Positions 1 through 14,286 of a stretch of 64,000 bases of DNA are shown here, one piece after another. The position numbers and the translations under genes were made by a program. The notes beneath the pieces are model-generated. The model was not told the DNA's origin. It did not search any database and saw nothing but the letters and a program-made list of their open reading frames with translations. The stretch comes from Metridium senile (lineage: Eukaryota > Cnidaria > Anthozoa > Actiniaria > Metridiidae), in assembly GCA_949775045.1 (NCBI GenBank), contig OX459104.1:1322501-1386500 (forward strand), given 5' to 3'. How positions within the stretch are numbered: the stretch's first letter is position 1; the number at the start of each line of letters is the position of its first letter.

Positions 1-83
1 TATCTGTAAGTTGCGTATAGTTAATTACTTAAATTTATATTATTTTAACATCGTTATTAGATTTTAACATGAATAACATAAAT

Positions 84-377
84 GCTTATCATCATAATCA
101 TTATTATTATCATTATCATCATTATTATAATCGTTATCATCATCATCATCATCATTATCATCATCATTATCATCATTATCATAATTATCATCATCGTTAT
201 CATAATCATCATCATCATTATCATCATCGTTATCATAATCGTCATCATCATCATTATCATCATCATCATCATTATCATCATCGTTATCATAATCGTCATC
301 ATCATCATTATCATCATCGTTATCATCATCGTTATCATAATTGTTATCATCATTATCATCGTTATCATCATCATCAT

Positions 378-408
<31 letters not shown>

Positions 409-1062
409 GTTATCATAATCGTTATCATCATTATCATTATTTGTTTTATCTATTCTCCAGTGTAGTCGATAGCTTTGTTATGTGTTGTTGTTATCATCAT
501 CATAATCATCATCATCATCATCATTATCATCGTCATTATCATCATCTTTATCATCATCATCATTTGTTTTATCTATTCTCCATGCAGTGTAGTCGATCGT
601 TTTGCATTTATGTGTTGCTACGCCAAGGCTTATAACCCTAACAATAACATATATGCTCATCATCATAATCATTATTATTATCATCATCATCATTATTTTA
701 ATCGTTATCATCATTATCATCTTCGTTCATAATCATCATCATCATTATCATCATCGTTATCATCATTATCATAATCATCATCTTTATCATCGTCATCATT
801 ATCATTGTTATCATCATCATCATCGTTATCATAATCATCATTATCATCATCATCATTGTTATCATCATTATCATCATCGTTATCATCATCGTTATCATCA
901 TTATCATCATCGTTATCATCATCGTTATCATCATCGTTATCATCATCATCATCATCATTATCATCATCTTTATTATCATCATCATCATTATCATCATCTT
1001 TATTATCATCATCATCATCATCATTATCATCAGCGTTATCATAATCGCTATCATCATCATCA
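84..1062. repeat. Degenerate ATC/TTATC trinucleotide repeat tract
   Basis: Almost 1 kb of tcatca/ttatca triplets, with cgttatca variants at irregular intervals. Long open frames here read only as His/Tyr, Ile/Val or Met/Ile runs, as expected of a triplet repeat, so no protein is called. The tract lies upstream of the GPCR 7TM exon and may be inside an intron of that gene. Confidence 0.9.
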
Positions 1063-1135
1063 TTATTTGTTTTATCTATTCTCCAGTGTAGTCGATAGTT
1101 TTGTTATGTGTTGCTACGCCAAAGATTATAACCCT
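440..1135. repeat. Three copies of a non-triplet block inside the ATC tract
   Basis: A block starting tttgttttatctattctcca and running into gtagtcgat...ttgttatgtgttg occurs at about 440-490, 564-645 and 1067-1135, separated by ATC repeats. The DNA at 69 and at 642 also matches (aataacat-atgct-catcatcataatc). The tract therefore grew by duplication of roughly 0.5-kb segments as well as by slippage of the triplet. Confidence 0.75.
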
Positions 1136-1266
1136 AATCTTGTCTGCGAGTCGCCTGGCAACGAGTTATCGAGCTGTAAAGATCTTCTAAAGAATTCGGT
1201 ATTGAGTGTTTGTGTATGGATTCTTGGTCTAATGGCTTTGTTAGGTGAGAAAACCACCAAGAGAAT

Positions 1267-1301
1267 AATGATGATGGCAATGATAATGATGATGATGATG
1301 T

Positions 1302-1348
<47 letters not shown>

Positions 1349-1361
1349 TTGATGATGATGT

Positions 1362-1396
<35 letters not shown>

Positions 1397-1457
1397 TTGA
1401 TGATGATGATGATGATGATGATGATGTTGATGATGATGATGATGATGATGATGATGT

Positions 1458-1500
<43 letters not shown>

Positions 1501-1550
1501 ATTCTAATGGAGATGATGATGATAATAATTATAATAATAATGACGATGAT

Positions 1551-1602
<52 letters not shown>

Positions 1603-2095
1603 ATGATGATATATAATGGCAATGGCGATATTGTTTATGAAGATGATGATGATGATAATCGGCAATGATGATCATAATGATGATAATGACGATAATTATG
1701 ATGATAATGACGATAATGGCAATGGTGAAAACAATAAAAAGTGGCAAAATGATGATGATGATAATGGCAATGATAATGACAATGATGACGATGCCTGATA
1801 AATAAGATTGTAATAGTTATGATGGTAATGATAATGATGACGATGTGTGATAAAAAGACTACAATAGTGGTGGTGATGATCATAATGGTAATAGTAATGG
1901 TGATGATAAAAAGATCAAACTTTAAGATTGTAATAGTGAAGATGATAATTAATGGTAATGATAACGATGATGCGTGATAAAAAGATTTCAACAGTGGTGA
2001 TGATGATGATAATGGTAATGGTGATGGTGACGATGCGTGTTAAAATATTGCAACAGTGTTAATGATGATGATAATAAAAATTATAATAACATTTC
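1267..2095. repeat. ATG/GAT triplet repeats with an internal (CTG)10
   Basis: A nearly pure ATG/TTG triplet array covers 1267-1505. It is followed by a (CTG)10 run at 1555-1584 and then degenerate GAT/AAT repeats up to the splice acceptor at 2104-2105. Strand polarity is opposite to the ATC tract on the left; the two are separated by about 130 bp of non-repeat DNA at 1136-1266. Confidence 0.85.
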
Positions 2096-2105
2096 TTCTC
2101 GATAG

Positions 2106-3665
2106 GTAACCTATGGGTAATAATATTCTGGAATCGCATAGCAACCATCGAAAGCGGGGAGCGAGGGAAAAAGTCACGCGTCCAGTCATTCTTACTAACA
2201 AACCTCGCAATATCTGACTTCTTCATGGGTGTATATCTACTAATAATAGCATCACATGACGTCAAATGGAATGACGTATACTTCAGGTATGACGTACAAT
2301 GGCGATCAAGTGCCATGTGTAGTATAGCCGGGGCGTTGTCCATGTTGGCGAGCGAGGCCTCGGTACTAATCCTTGTCACTATCACCGCTGATAGGCTAAA
2401 TAGCATAGTCTTCCATATAAGGGCAAAACCTTTCACCATGACAACCGCACGTGTCGTGTGCGCCTTTGTATGGCTTGTTGCTATAGTGATGTGCCTTGTT
2501 CCGATTTTCTCGGGAGATTACTTCACCGACGTTCGACGTGGTGTTAGTTTCTACGGTCGATCGTCTGTGTGTCTACCCTTACAACTGTCTAACACTCGTC
2601 CCGCTGGCTGGGAGTATGCTGTTGGTGTCTACATCGCTTGTAACGGCTGTGCATTCCTGTTCATCCTCATCTCCTACATGGCTATTTTCATCAAAGTGAA
2701 GATCTCTTCTAAATCTGTACGTTCTAACATAAACAATGACTCGGCTCTTGCGATGAGAGTTATGTTAATCATCTTGACGGATTTCTTTTGCTGGATCCCT
2801 GTGGTTATTATCGGGTTCTTGTCACTGTCTTCTGGATTCAAGGATCCTGACGGGCAGGTGTATGCTTGGATAGCTGTGTTCGTATTGCCGATCAACTCTT
2901 CGATTAACCCCATCCTGTATACGTTCTCGAATCCACAATTTAGAAAGATAATCGGGAAATGTTGCCGTTGGAGAAATACTAAAGGTGAGTAGTTGACTGT
3001 TGTCATTAAATGGTTATATAGCTTTATCTTATGGGTTCGTAGGTTCAAAGGTGAGTAGGTGACTGGTGTCATTAAATGGTTATATACTTTATCTTATGCG
3101 TTCGTCACCTAAACTATATATCTTTAAAATAATGATAATGATAACCGTCATCATCATCATCATCATCATCATCACCGTCTTCGTCTCCATCAATATCATC
3201 TTCATCATCATCATCATCATAATAAACATCATCATCAATATCACCATTACCATCATCATTTTCATAAGTAACATCATCATAATTACCATCATCATCATAA
3301 GTAACATCATCATCATTACCATCATTATTATCATCATCATCATCATCACCGTCGTCACCATCATTGTTATCATCATCATTATCATCATCACCATCATTAT
3401 TATCATCATTAACTTTAAAAATACAATGTTAACCATTAAATATTTTATTTTTATAGTTTCTATATTTAAAAATACATTTTTCAGCTGATAGATCTAAGAT
3501 TTTCTCATTCGACAAACGTTATTATTATTATTATACTATTTCGTTTTATAACACACAGAAACAAAAGTCAACCCGAAGGACAACGAACTACGTACTGTTC
3601 CTATCACTCAAACATATCATACTGAACTCAAATCAACACCAGAGGTTAGTACGTTTAACGTGTAA
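2106..3665 (+). CDS. Rhodopsin-class GPCR, relaxin/LGR-like, 3' exons (5' part outside window)
   Basis: Exons are 2106-2984 (293 codons plus one base) and 3559-3665, ending at TAA. The large exon starts in TM1 with Gly-Asn and continues TNLAISDFFMGVYLLIIA (TM2), a TM3 end reading TADRLNSI where DRY-type motifs sit, and TM7 SSINPILYTFSNPQF. The TM2 wording and the NPILY with following helix 8 are typical of leucine-rich-repeat receptors of the LGR/relaxin group. Upstream ectodomain exons would lie left of the window or within the repeats. The donor AAAG|GTGAGT at 2985 joins in frame to the acceptor at 3558, giving a cytoplasmic tail rich in Ser/Thr (TKVNPKDNELRT...STFNV). Without the splice the frame would stop at 2990 just after the donor. 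Expected at the plasma membrane signalling through G proteins; ligand unknown. Confidence is high for GPCR, moderate for the LGR subtype. Confidence 0.85.
2981..3108 (+). repeat. 66-bp tandem duplication carrying the GPCR splice donor
   Basis: The sequence from aaaggtgagtag through gttcgt is present twice, starting at 2981 and 3047. Both copies keep the donor-like aaag|gtgagtag. Only the first is preceded by coding sequence that fits the 7TM frame; the second is intronic. Confidence 0.8.
3126..3415. repeat. ATC trinucleotide repeat in the GPCR intron
   Basis: About 290 bp of atc/acc/att triplets between the two GPCR exons. Open frames here are poly-Ile or poly-Met only. Confidence 0.85.
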
Positions 3666-3676
3666 CAGTAAAACTT

Positions 3677-3897
3677 ATTTCATACAAACCTCCTCCGCAT
3701 GCAACTCTTGACTCTGGGCTTCCTTTGTTGACTCTGGGCTTCCTGTGGCGGAACAAATGGTGGGTGGAGGGGGTGAGGGAGAGAGAAAACTTATTTGGGG
3801 CCCATTCCTCTCCGGTTCGCATGATAAAGGGAACCCAGTAGGTGACAAAGGAAACCCAGCAGGGTTGCATGCGGAGGAGGCTAATTTCATACAAACC
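3677..3897. mobile_element. Inverted-repeat element just after the GPCR stop
   Basis: Inverted ends cctcctccgcatgcaact and its complement (gttgcatgcggaggag) are flanked by the direct repeat tttcatacaaacc at about 3677-3689 and 3885-3897, which may be a target duplication. Two gactctgggcttcc copies and a gggaacccag / gaaacccag pair lie inside. No coding capacity seen. It probably falls in the receptor's 3' UTR. Confidence 0.55.
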
Positions 3898-4965
3898 TTG
3901 AATACTGTATTTACTCGAATAAGCGCCGTGCTGTCCCTTTCTTAATCAGAACTACGAATATGCATGTAAGGGTTAGATAATAATGAACGCGAGTGTCCTA
4001 TGGGATATAGAGTCTCAAGCATTAGATAGAAGGCCACGTGGAAATAATGTCCAAAGTAAAGAAAATAGCAAGTATTTATTATATTTTTTGGTGCACTCCA
4101 TCCGAAGCAATATACCAGTTATTTATAGGGAACAGATAGCTATATATTTACAGTTTATTTCAAACTCATGAGACCCACAATGCCCTTTGCTTTGGTCTTG
4201 GAATGTACTATTAGTCTGCAGTATTCAGTATTAAACGTTTATTGTTAAAATAGTTTTTTTCGAAAAGGTTCATGATTTGCGAATACTGAAATTCATCTTT
4301 TTCTATTTGCATTATTTTTCAAAGGTTCGTCGTCTCAGGTTAAATGAAACCAACGCTACACAGGATAGCTACGAAACCCGATTATGAATAACTAGCTATA
4401 GAAGAACTCTATTAAAGATTCATCGGCCTTGTTCATATAGAGCAAGGGACTGGGAACAAGTTTCTCAAAATTAATTTAATTCACAAATAATCCCCTTCAC
4501 ACTAAAGAACAAATACAAATTAGTAAGAATTGAATGTTTAAACAGGTTTGTGCAAATTGCAACGGTTTTTTAAAAAAAAAAAATATTTTTTAGAAAATAC
4601 AAAGAATGTATTATATGGTTTGGAAGGACGTTTTGGAAGGACGTTTTGGAAGGACACCATACATTTCTCTGTAATTTTGGCAGAGTTTGGATGCTCATAT
4701 TTTTTTTCTATTTAGCCAAACATTCTGAAACTTGGTCAATAAGCTTATATTTGGTTACTCTCCCATGAGACGGGGTTATTTTTTCTGGAACCATAATCAA
4801 ATTAGTTTTTCACACTCTTACCCAGTCCCTTGCTCGATATGGAAAAGGTAACTTACCAGCATGCACCGCGCGAAAGACTGAATTTCGTGGTCCATGAAAA
4901 TCGCCATTCAAACATATTTGTGTCTTTTACGATGTGAGTGAGTATTTACGCTCTTACTACTTTTT
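3898..4965. other. AT-rich stretch, no gene recognised
   Basis: No open frame with recognisable protein features. The only local structure noted is three copies of ttttggaaggacg near 4618-4655 and a pair of 'agggactgggaaca'/'acccagtcccttgctc' inverted segments (about 4444 and 4819) suggesting a decayed palindromic element. Confidence 0.5.
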
Positions 4966-4972
4966 TTACTTA

Positions 4973-5318
4973 CACGGTGTTACATATTTCATTCTATTTC
5001 CTATCAAACACCGACGCAACCATATATATACACCTAATCCAAAAAACGTTGTCGGGTCCGCCGCACAGTCCTCGCGCCAAGACCGTGAAGGAAAACACAG
5101 TGAATATTTTGATGAGAGTGATAAAACAAGAAAATAAAAGTAGGCACAACACTATTTCGTTGAAAAAAGTACCACACTAGAGTGTGAACATGTAAATAAA
5201 TTAATTACTGATTAGATATAACCAATATCTTTCACAGTCTTGGCGCGAGGACTGTGCAGCGGACCAGACAACGTTTTTTGGATTATGTGTATACTAGTTT
5301 ACTTGCTAGTTTCCATTT
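4973..5318 (+). repeat. Dispersed repeat (ggtgttac...ctagtttcc) split by a MITE
   Basis: The left part (ggtgttacatatttcattc ... caccgacgcaacc) and right part (tactagtttacttgctag tttccat) together make one copy of a repeat seen intact at 12078-12160 and elsewhere in the window. A 263-bp palindromic transposon at 5029-5291 separates them. Confidence 0.75.
5029..5291. mobile_element. MITE, TACACCTA-terminal family, copy 1
   Basis: The left end tacacctaatccaaaaaacg and the right end, its inverted complement, form a terminal inverted repeat of about 60 bp that includes ccgcacagtcctcgcgcc. Flanking TA is compatible with a TA target duplication. The element has no coding capacity. It sits inside an older dispersed repeat, so it is the younger of the two. 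Confidence 0.8.
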
Positions 5319-5507
5319 ACTTTTACTAAATCGTTTAGCGTTTTGTTGTATTGGTTTTCACGACTGACTGTGAATGAATCATAATACTCAAATCAAAATA
5401 AATAACGTAAAGCATGCTGGTAAGTGACCATTGGTCTGTAAGCCTGGTTTACACAAGCACCATAAGCACGAGCGATATACGCAGACTCAGTGCTAGTGAA
5501 AACGATA

Positions 5508-5833
5508 CTATTGGAGCTTTTTTCATTAACCCGTGAAACATACATGTTTTTCATTTTTTAATGCACCTTAATTCCATTGTTCTTTTGTTGTTATTTGACA
5601 CGGCTTTACCAGACACACTTTGGGTTAACTAACCATGCGGTGGCGGATCGGTTCTGGGGTGCACGTGGTGTCCCTAGCGCCACAATTACACCTATCAGTT
5701 TTATTAAGAGTTTAGGGCCCGGACGCACAGCCCTTCATTTGCAATTGGGACACCCCACTGACACATTTCTGGATCCGCCACTGCTAACACATTTTCTTTC
5801 ACGGGTTAATGAGAGCAGCTCTAATAGGCAGAA
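5508..5833. mobile_element. Palindromic element interrupted by a second element
   Basis: The outer inverted repeats are cattaacccgtgaaa (about 5524) and tttcacgggttaatga (about 5799). Nested inside at 5638-5783 is an element with ends ggtggcggatc and gatccgccactg, resembling hAT-type termini and similar to the copy at 34707-34877. Neither codes for protein. Confidence 0.6.
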
Positions 5834-6184
5834 ACAAGACTACAAGATATTCTTTGTGAATATACTTTTATTTCGACAAGATTTAACAACAACTTTATAT
5901 ATAATTTACAGTTAATTAGAAATTTAAAAACTGACTTTGAACTAAGATATTGTAGCATATATAACCTCCGAGCTCACACTTTTATTGATCTCTACTGACC
6001 TAGACAAACATGGGCTCAGGTATTACTTGGCCGACATCTTGGAAAGGCAACCTAGCCTTTTAATGTGTCATGCAACACAGAAGGGCCTGGTTACTATTCA
6101 AAATGGCGGTCATGATTGCCCGCGCGCTGAAAAAGAGTCTGGACAATATACAAGAATAGAATATTTTGTCTGCATGGGATTTCC

Positions 6185-6516
6185 GCGGCCAAACGACTAC
6201 GCATGCGTGGAAAAATTTCCACAGCGGTAAATTTGCCATTGTAAACATTAGGAATTGCGGACTACAGTGTTTGAAGTCGATTTATAAGAGATTCCCTGGA
6301 TATATAAGCTTTATAATTAAGTTCTGTGTACATAACCGTTGTTATATTTTAAAGCTAGCACGAGTCTATACTTTTGTATTTTTGTTTATATTTTTAGAAA
6401 AAAGCGATGGAAGTCGTACCCTCCACCGGTTTTTATAGAGTCCATACGAATGTCAGATTTGTGTGCTGGATCAATTTACTTGTGTTTTCGCGCATGCGTA
6501 CTAGTCGTTTGACCGC
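6185..6516. mobile_element. MITE with GCGGtCAAACGACTACGCATGCG ends
   Basis: placeholder. Confidence 0.1.
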
Positions 6517-9500
6517 TGTGTTCTGTAAGGGTGCAAATTAAAGCAACGTTATCAATCTAATATATTAAGTTAACAGTACACATTTTAACATCTAACTTGA
6601 TTATTTTCTAATCGATACTTTTGACCTTTCTCACCTAATCATATGCAACTACCCGGCATGCTTCACTTTGACTTAATAAAACACTATCACCTTGAGTCAA
6701 AGCATGGCTTGCTTGGCATTTACATATGTCTGGGTGCTTAGTGAACAAGGTCTATTAAATGGCAATTCCATTTCAAGAATGCAACAAAAATAACTTAACT
6801 ATAATAATACTAGGATTCAATTTCAACTTTAAAACCATATCATCAAAAGGCTTATAAGAATTGTATTATCTAAATAGCTTAAAATTTTAATAACGTCAAA
6901 GAAAAGCTTAAAACATACTCACTCAGTATACACCTATTTCAATTAACGTTGTCCATCTGGAATGGTTGATCTGAGACCGATAGGAATTGTGGGAGCTCGT
7001 TAAACTGCAAATGCACTATCATAATCACGCTTGAGTATTAATGTTTAATTCTGAAATGCTGTTATCTGTAATTCAGCACCATTCAAGTGTGATTAAAACC
7101 ATGTATTTGAAATTTAATGAACTCCCACAATTCCTATCGGTCTCAGATCAACCATTCCAGATGGACAACGTTTATTGAAATAGGTGTATTAACTGATGTG
7201 CCGGTAGTTAATGCTCTGTCGGTGTAAAAGACGAAGGCCAAAGCACAAACGTCCAAAACGTCAGTGAGTTGAACTCTTCTTAAACAGCATAAAGATAACT
7301 TCTGTAGCAATTTTCACACTAGAAGACAGACAAGTCGTCTTATGACGGACAAGTCGTCTTATGACGGACAAGTCGTCTTATCATGAACAAGTCGTCTTAT
7401 GACGGACAAGTCGTCTTATGACGGTCAAGTCGTCTAATGACGGACAAGTCGTCTTATGACGGACAAGTCGTCTAATGACGGACAAATCGTCTTATGACGG
7501 ACAAATCGTCTTATGACGGACAAGTCGTCTTACCACGGACAAGTCGTCTGGTGAGAAAACGGGACGAACACAATTTGAGACGAAAAAGTATCTGATTTTG
7601 TTGAAAAGTCCCCTTCGCAGTTCCCTGCGCCATCTTGAAAGGTAGCCGGGCTTTTGCATTGAAGCGAGACGAATGTTAAGCGTGCAATGATAACTGAAAC
7701 ACTTGAATAATAGACCTAATCGGCTAACGCGTTGCTATGTACGTTTCCACCCAATATAAAACCACTGGGAATACTTTTGTTCCAAACAATTTCCACGCGA
7801 TATCGTAATACATACAACAAAAAATCTTATTCCCAAAAGATTTGAATTGGATGCAACGCGTTAGCCGATTTGGCCTATTGTCTCGCAAGGTGTTAAAAGT
7901 TCTCAACGTTAGTCTCTCTTCGATGCAAAGGCACCTTTTAAGAAGGGGCAGGGAACTATGAACTATGAAGGGGAATATTCACATTAGAAAAACAAATTAA
8001 AGGATGATTTGTACGTCCTCCAGTGTGAACAATGACCATTGTTTTAAAATAAAGTTCTTGTAATTTAAGATGTCCTGGTTTTTCAAAGCGTTCAAGACCA
8101 TTTTCGCGTGGCTTATTTTACTGTGTTTTAGTTCATTTAGACTTAGAGGGTTCTTCGTACGGTATTGTAAAACAAGATATATTGAGGTAATCACACATTT
8201 GAGTACAGACAGTTACACAGTAGCGAACGATGTCAAAAATCACATGAACCTGAAACAAAAATGACATTTATTAGTGTGTATTTATTAGTGTGTATTTATT
8301 AGTGTGTATTTATTAGTGTGTATTTATTAGTGTGTATTTATTAGTGTGTATTTATTAGTGTGTATTTATTAGTGTGTATTTATTAGTGTGTATTTATTAG
8401 TGTGTATTTATTAGTGTGTATTTATTAGTGTGTATTTATTAGTGTGTATTTATTAGTGTGTATTTATTAGTGTGTATTTATTAGTGTGTATTTATTAGTG
8501 TGTATTTATTATTGTGTATTTAGTAGTGTGTATTTATTAGTGTGTATTTATTAGTGTGTATTTATTAGTGTGTATTTATTAGTGTGTATTTATTAGTGTG
8601 TATTTATTAGTGTGTATTTATTAGTGTGTATTTATTAGTGTGTATTTATTAGTGCGTATTTATTAGTGTGTATTTATTAGTGTGTATTTATTAGTGTGTA
8701 TTTATTAGTGTGTATTTATTAGTGTGTATTTATTAGTGTGTATTTATTAGTGTGTATCTATTAGTGTGTATTTATTAGTGTGTATATATTAGTGTATTTA
8801 TTAGTGTGTATTTATTAGTGTGTATTTATTAGTGTGTATTTATTAGTGTGTATTTATTAGTGTGTATTTATTAGTGTGTATTTATTAGTGTGTATTTATT
8901 AGTGTGTATTTATTAGTGTGTATTTATTAGTGTGTATCTATTAGTGTGTATTTATTAGTGTGTATTTATTAGTGTGTATTTAGTAGTGTGTATTTATTGG
9001 TGTGTATTTATTAGTGTGTATTTATTAGTGTGTATTTATTAGTGTGTATTTATTAGTGTGTATTTATTAGTGTGTATTTATTAGTGTGTATTTATTAGTG
9101 TGTATTTATTAGTGTGTATTTATTAGTGTGTATCTATTAGTGTGTATCTATTAGTGTGTATCTATTAGTGTGTATTTAGTAGTGTGTATTTATTAGTGTG
9201 TATTTAGTAGTGTGTATTTAGTAGTGTGTATTTATTAGTGTGTATTTATTAGTGTGTATTTATTAGTGTGTATTTATTAGTGTGTATTTATTGGTGTGTA
9301 TTTATTAGTGTGTATTTATTAGTGTGTATCTATTAGCTTGTATCTATTAGTGTGTATCTATTAGTGTGTATTTAGTAGTGTGTATTTATTAGTGTGTATT
9401 TATTAGTGTGTATTTATTAGTGTGTATTTATTAGTGTGTATCTATTAGTGTGTATTTATTAGTGTGTATTTATTAGTGTGTATTTATTAGTGTGTATTTA

Positions 9501-11125
9501 TTAGTGTGTATCTATTAGTGTGTATTTATTAGTGTGTATTAATTAGTTTGTTAGTGTTATTTAACACCATCATCACATTATTATCATCCACATTATGCAC
9601 AACAATCACCATAATCATATTCACAGGCACCAAATCATCACCATCATCATCACATACCTCACTGACACCATCATTGCCATCATGATCATGATCAACATTA
9701 TCATCATCCCCATCATTATCACCACCATTATTACGATCACAAATAATCATCATAACCATCATTATCATTATCACCGTCACCATCATCATCACTATTATTA
9801 TCACCATTATCACCACTACCACAATTATTACCATCATCATCACCACCATCACAATCATTTTCATCATCATCACTACCATCACAATCATTTTCATCATCAT
9901 CACTACCATCATCATCATCATCACTACCATCATCATTCTCACCAGGTGGTGCCATCATCATCATCATCATCATCACTACCATCATCATTCTCACCAGGTG
10001 GTGCCATCATCACTAGCATCATCACCATCCTCATCATCACTAGTATCACCATCATCATCCCCATCTTTATCATGACATTATCTTTGACATATGTTTTTTG
10101 GGAACCCGTTACTGGAGATCTTCTCTGTGGGTGTTATCCCTGCCTAACGTAGTGTGGCTAATCTTGTATTAATAAAATAAATATAAATAAATATAATACT
10201 CACCACCATAAGACATAATAGTAGTTTCTCATCAAATGGACATCCATAATATATATTAAATAGCTGGATGATACCTCCCAGCATACAGGCATCCTTGATC
10301 TCCAGTGGACTCTTACTCATACAAGCAACCTACAACATAAACAATGTTAGCTTCAAGGTCTTATGGGAGTGATACCCCACATCATATCAGGTGCATCTGT
10401 AGCTTGCATCAAAACTTTTCGGAAAAACCGTATGTGCTGTCCATTAAAAAAAATGAATAGATAAATGAATTTACACCTATTTCAAAAATCGTTGTCACAA
10501 TCAAAGCCACAGTCCACACTCTGAAGCCTGCAAAGGATGTCGGTATTTCTTCTCTTGTAATCGATTTATTCATAGCATATTTTGGTTGTACGTGTTTATG
10601 TCATATGACCATAACAATCAAAGCTACAGTCCACACTCTGAAGCCTGCAAAAGATGTCGGTATTTCGTTTCTTGTTATCGATATATTCATAGCATATTTT
10701 GATTGTACGTGTTTGTGTTATATGACCATAACAAGTTGTAGCAGTGGTAGATATAAATAGAAATATTTCTTAAAATAACATGCAATAAATCACAAATTAA
10801 GTCCATGTAACCGACATCCTTTGCAGGCTTTAGAGTGTGGACTGTAGTTTCGGCTGCGACAACGATTCTTGAAATAGGTGTATATATAATAAATAGATAC
10901 ACCTAATTGCAAGAACGTAGTCCTGATTTTTGTAATTTAGTGGGAAGGAATTAATTAAAAGACAAAAGAATATCACTCAAGCTGAACTCTATCTTTTGTT
11001 ATTAAATTTTTTTTCTTAATAAATTACTTATGTTATTTTTTCATTTGACAACCTTCTTGCAATAAGGTGTATATAAATAAATAAACAAATAGCTAGAAAG
11101 ATACATAGATAGATAACTATATGAA

Positions 11126-11172
<47 letters not shown>

Positions 11173-14100
11173 ATAGATCAATAAATAAGTATATAAATAA
11201 ATAAATAAATAAATAGATAGATAAATATATGAAAAATATATAAATAAGTATTTAAATAAATACATTAATAAATAAATAAAATAAAAATTTTTGAAAAAAT
11301 GGTTTTGTTGATTTTCGAAATCAAACAGTCATGTGAGAGTTGAGTTAGTTGGTCTTTCCATTCCTTTTAGGTTTTTTTCCAGGTTTTTCTCCCTCTTTAT
11401 AAAACCAATAGGCATTTCCTAATTCTCTTGCATGATCACAAGACAAAGGTTCCAAGTCGAGACTGAACTTGATTCTTTTATGTATCAAGGCCAACCTCGA
11501 CTTGAAACCATTGTTTTGTGATCATCCAAGAGAATCCAGATATTTGTCTGTGTGTTTAGTACACATCAACAAAATATTTAAATGGGAAAGTATAGATTTA
11601 AATGGGAACCTGTTAATGTGAACATGAGGCTAGACAGTCAAGAACAATAAGAGTATGCCATATTTCGATTTGGTCTATGTCAGTAACCAGAAGTGTGGTA
11701 TTGATAAGCCTTCTATCAACCACATTGAGCCACATCCTTTCAATCAGCCAGAAGGTAACAAGTCATGAGGCATTTAAGCCTTCAACCTGACCATGCTGAC
11801 CTCAAACCTCAAACATCAGGAGAGGTTGTCATGCCATTTATTTATTAATCTTCAAGTTTAATTAAGGGGGCTTTGATTTATTAGTGTATAGGGGAGGTCA
11901 GCAAAATCACCTGTTGTCTTTTCCAAACATTACCCCCCCCCCCCTTCCTGATATCATGACCCCTATATCTCATCCAGTTTTAAATAAACCCCTCTAAAAC
12001 TGCATACAATTAGTAACAATTAACCTACCCTATATATTACATACAATAGGTAATATAAAGAAATTTGCATTTTTTTAGGGTGTTATAAATTTCATTATAT
12101 TACCTATCGTTTATATCAAACACCGACGCAGCCTATACTAGTTTACTCGCTAGTTTCCATCTATATACATACATTTAGCTTCCGAAAATAACCCCACCCC
12201 CAATATGCCAACCCCCCTTACACTAATAAATGAAAGCACCCTAATAAGCGTTTTAAAGTACTTACCACAAGCTTTAGTGTAACTTTCGTGCCAGCAAACC
12301 CAAAAGCCAAAAAGAACAAACAGGGACTCTTAACAAATATATTCATAGGAGACTTGACTGCCACATGGTAGGCTAAATATGTTGTTAACGCTATGGGAAG
12401 AAGAGGAGACAATACACTGGTTCCCTGAAAGAGAATTGTTCTATGTTAAAAAAAATAATAATAATTAATCAAAATATCTATCAGGGGGGGGGGGGGGGGG
12501 GGGTGGGGGGGGGGTTGGTTAAGGATAATAATTAATCGAAAAAGGAAAGCCTGAGTCTAAAATGCAAATGGTTCTTTTTCGTCATTGTCCTTGTCCCAGG
12601 CGTTCTTAGCAACAATGACATCATGTCTCATTTGAAGCCCGAGTGATCGCCCAGATGGTGTCTAGTAATAGAAATAATTTTGCACAGCACACAACTTTTG
12701 TGGTTGTTTGGGGGAGAGGGGGGGGGGGGGGGGGGGGGGGAGGGGGAGAGCATAATTAGCAAAAATTGTATTATTTAGTATTTACATGTACTAATGTTTC
12801 ACAAATATAGTATTTGCAATCTACATATAAAAAGCAAAGCAGGCAGAGAAAAGGATATGAGGGGGAGGGGTAGGAATAATATAATACTTACAGCAATTGT
12901 AGAACCATTCTTCCCCATACCACCCTGGTAAATTTCACTAAATATTGAAACAATAGACAGCAAACAGCCCATCAGAGATGATGCTATCAAGCAGGTCTTT
13001 AGGGTTACACCTATCACAGGAACCTGGGTACAAGAGAAAACAAGTGTATTTAAAATTGTTATTAGAAACGTCTGCAGAAAGCCAAAAGCCAGAAACCGTA
13101 GTAACTAATTTCTCTACAATTACAGTGCGAATCACTAAACCATGGGCACCCAGAAATATTTTAGAAATCGTTTATTGTTCATTGAGCAACTCACAAACAA
13201 CTCTAACTACAAAAAGGTTTATCATACTACACATCAATCAAACATATTGCGGTGATATAGTTGTTTCTGAGTTGTTCAATGAACAATAAACGATTTCTAC
13301 AATATGTCTGGGTGCCCACGGTTTAATAATTCGCACTGTAAGGCTTAGTAGGGCTGTGCAATGAAGAACTCAGAACTGCTCTATTCTGACAAAAGAGAGT
13401 CAATGTGAAGAGATATGCTTACTTGATGAAGCCAGACTGATGGTCCAAATATCCCAGTCGTCAAGAACACTAGTATTGTAGCAACCTGTAGCTCTGTAAC
13501 ATCAATGCTGAAGAATAAAATAAACAAACAAACAAATACAATATAGATATACAAATAAATAAATAAAATAAAATAATAAATAAATAACTAAACAGATAAA
13601 TAAATAAATGAATAAATAAAATAAATAGATAAATAAATATACAAACAAATAAATAATCAAATAAATAGATAAATAAGTAAACAAAAAAAAAATAGATAAA
13701 CAAACAAACAAATAAAAAAATAAATAGAAAAATAAAAAAATAGAAATAAATAAATAAAATTAATAATAATTTCAAACAATTAAACAGAACAGTAGGTGAT
13801 AGATTTACACGCCTGTGATGAAAATCACTGATAATTCAAAATAAGGAATAATCAAATCATCTGGAAACTCTAAACAGGATAACGTAGTTCTTTACTTCTT
13901 TACGTAGTATCTTTACTTACAATCCAAACTTCATTGTCCCAGAGACGTAAGTCTGCCAGTGCGATATATAAAACAGAGCAACACCAACGAAACACATTGC
14001 AAACATCCACTCTGGTTCTCGGCCAAGCTGAATGGTAATAGCAAACGCCAAGCAGCCTGTTACCATAGCAATCGCATCAAAGCCGTGATCCATGAGTTCG

Positions 14101-14251
14101 CCAAGTGGTGAGCTATTGCCTGTACGGCGTGCTTGTTTGCCGTCAATTGCATCAAGTGACTGTGCTACAAAGACTCCAATGCCACAGAGGATGTAGACCC
14201 AACATGGAGCCTAGAGGAAAATATTGCAAAACAGTTAACATTATAATAATA

Positions 14252-14286
<35 letters not shown>
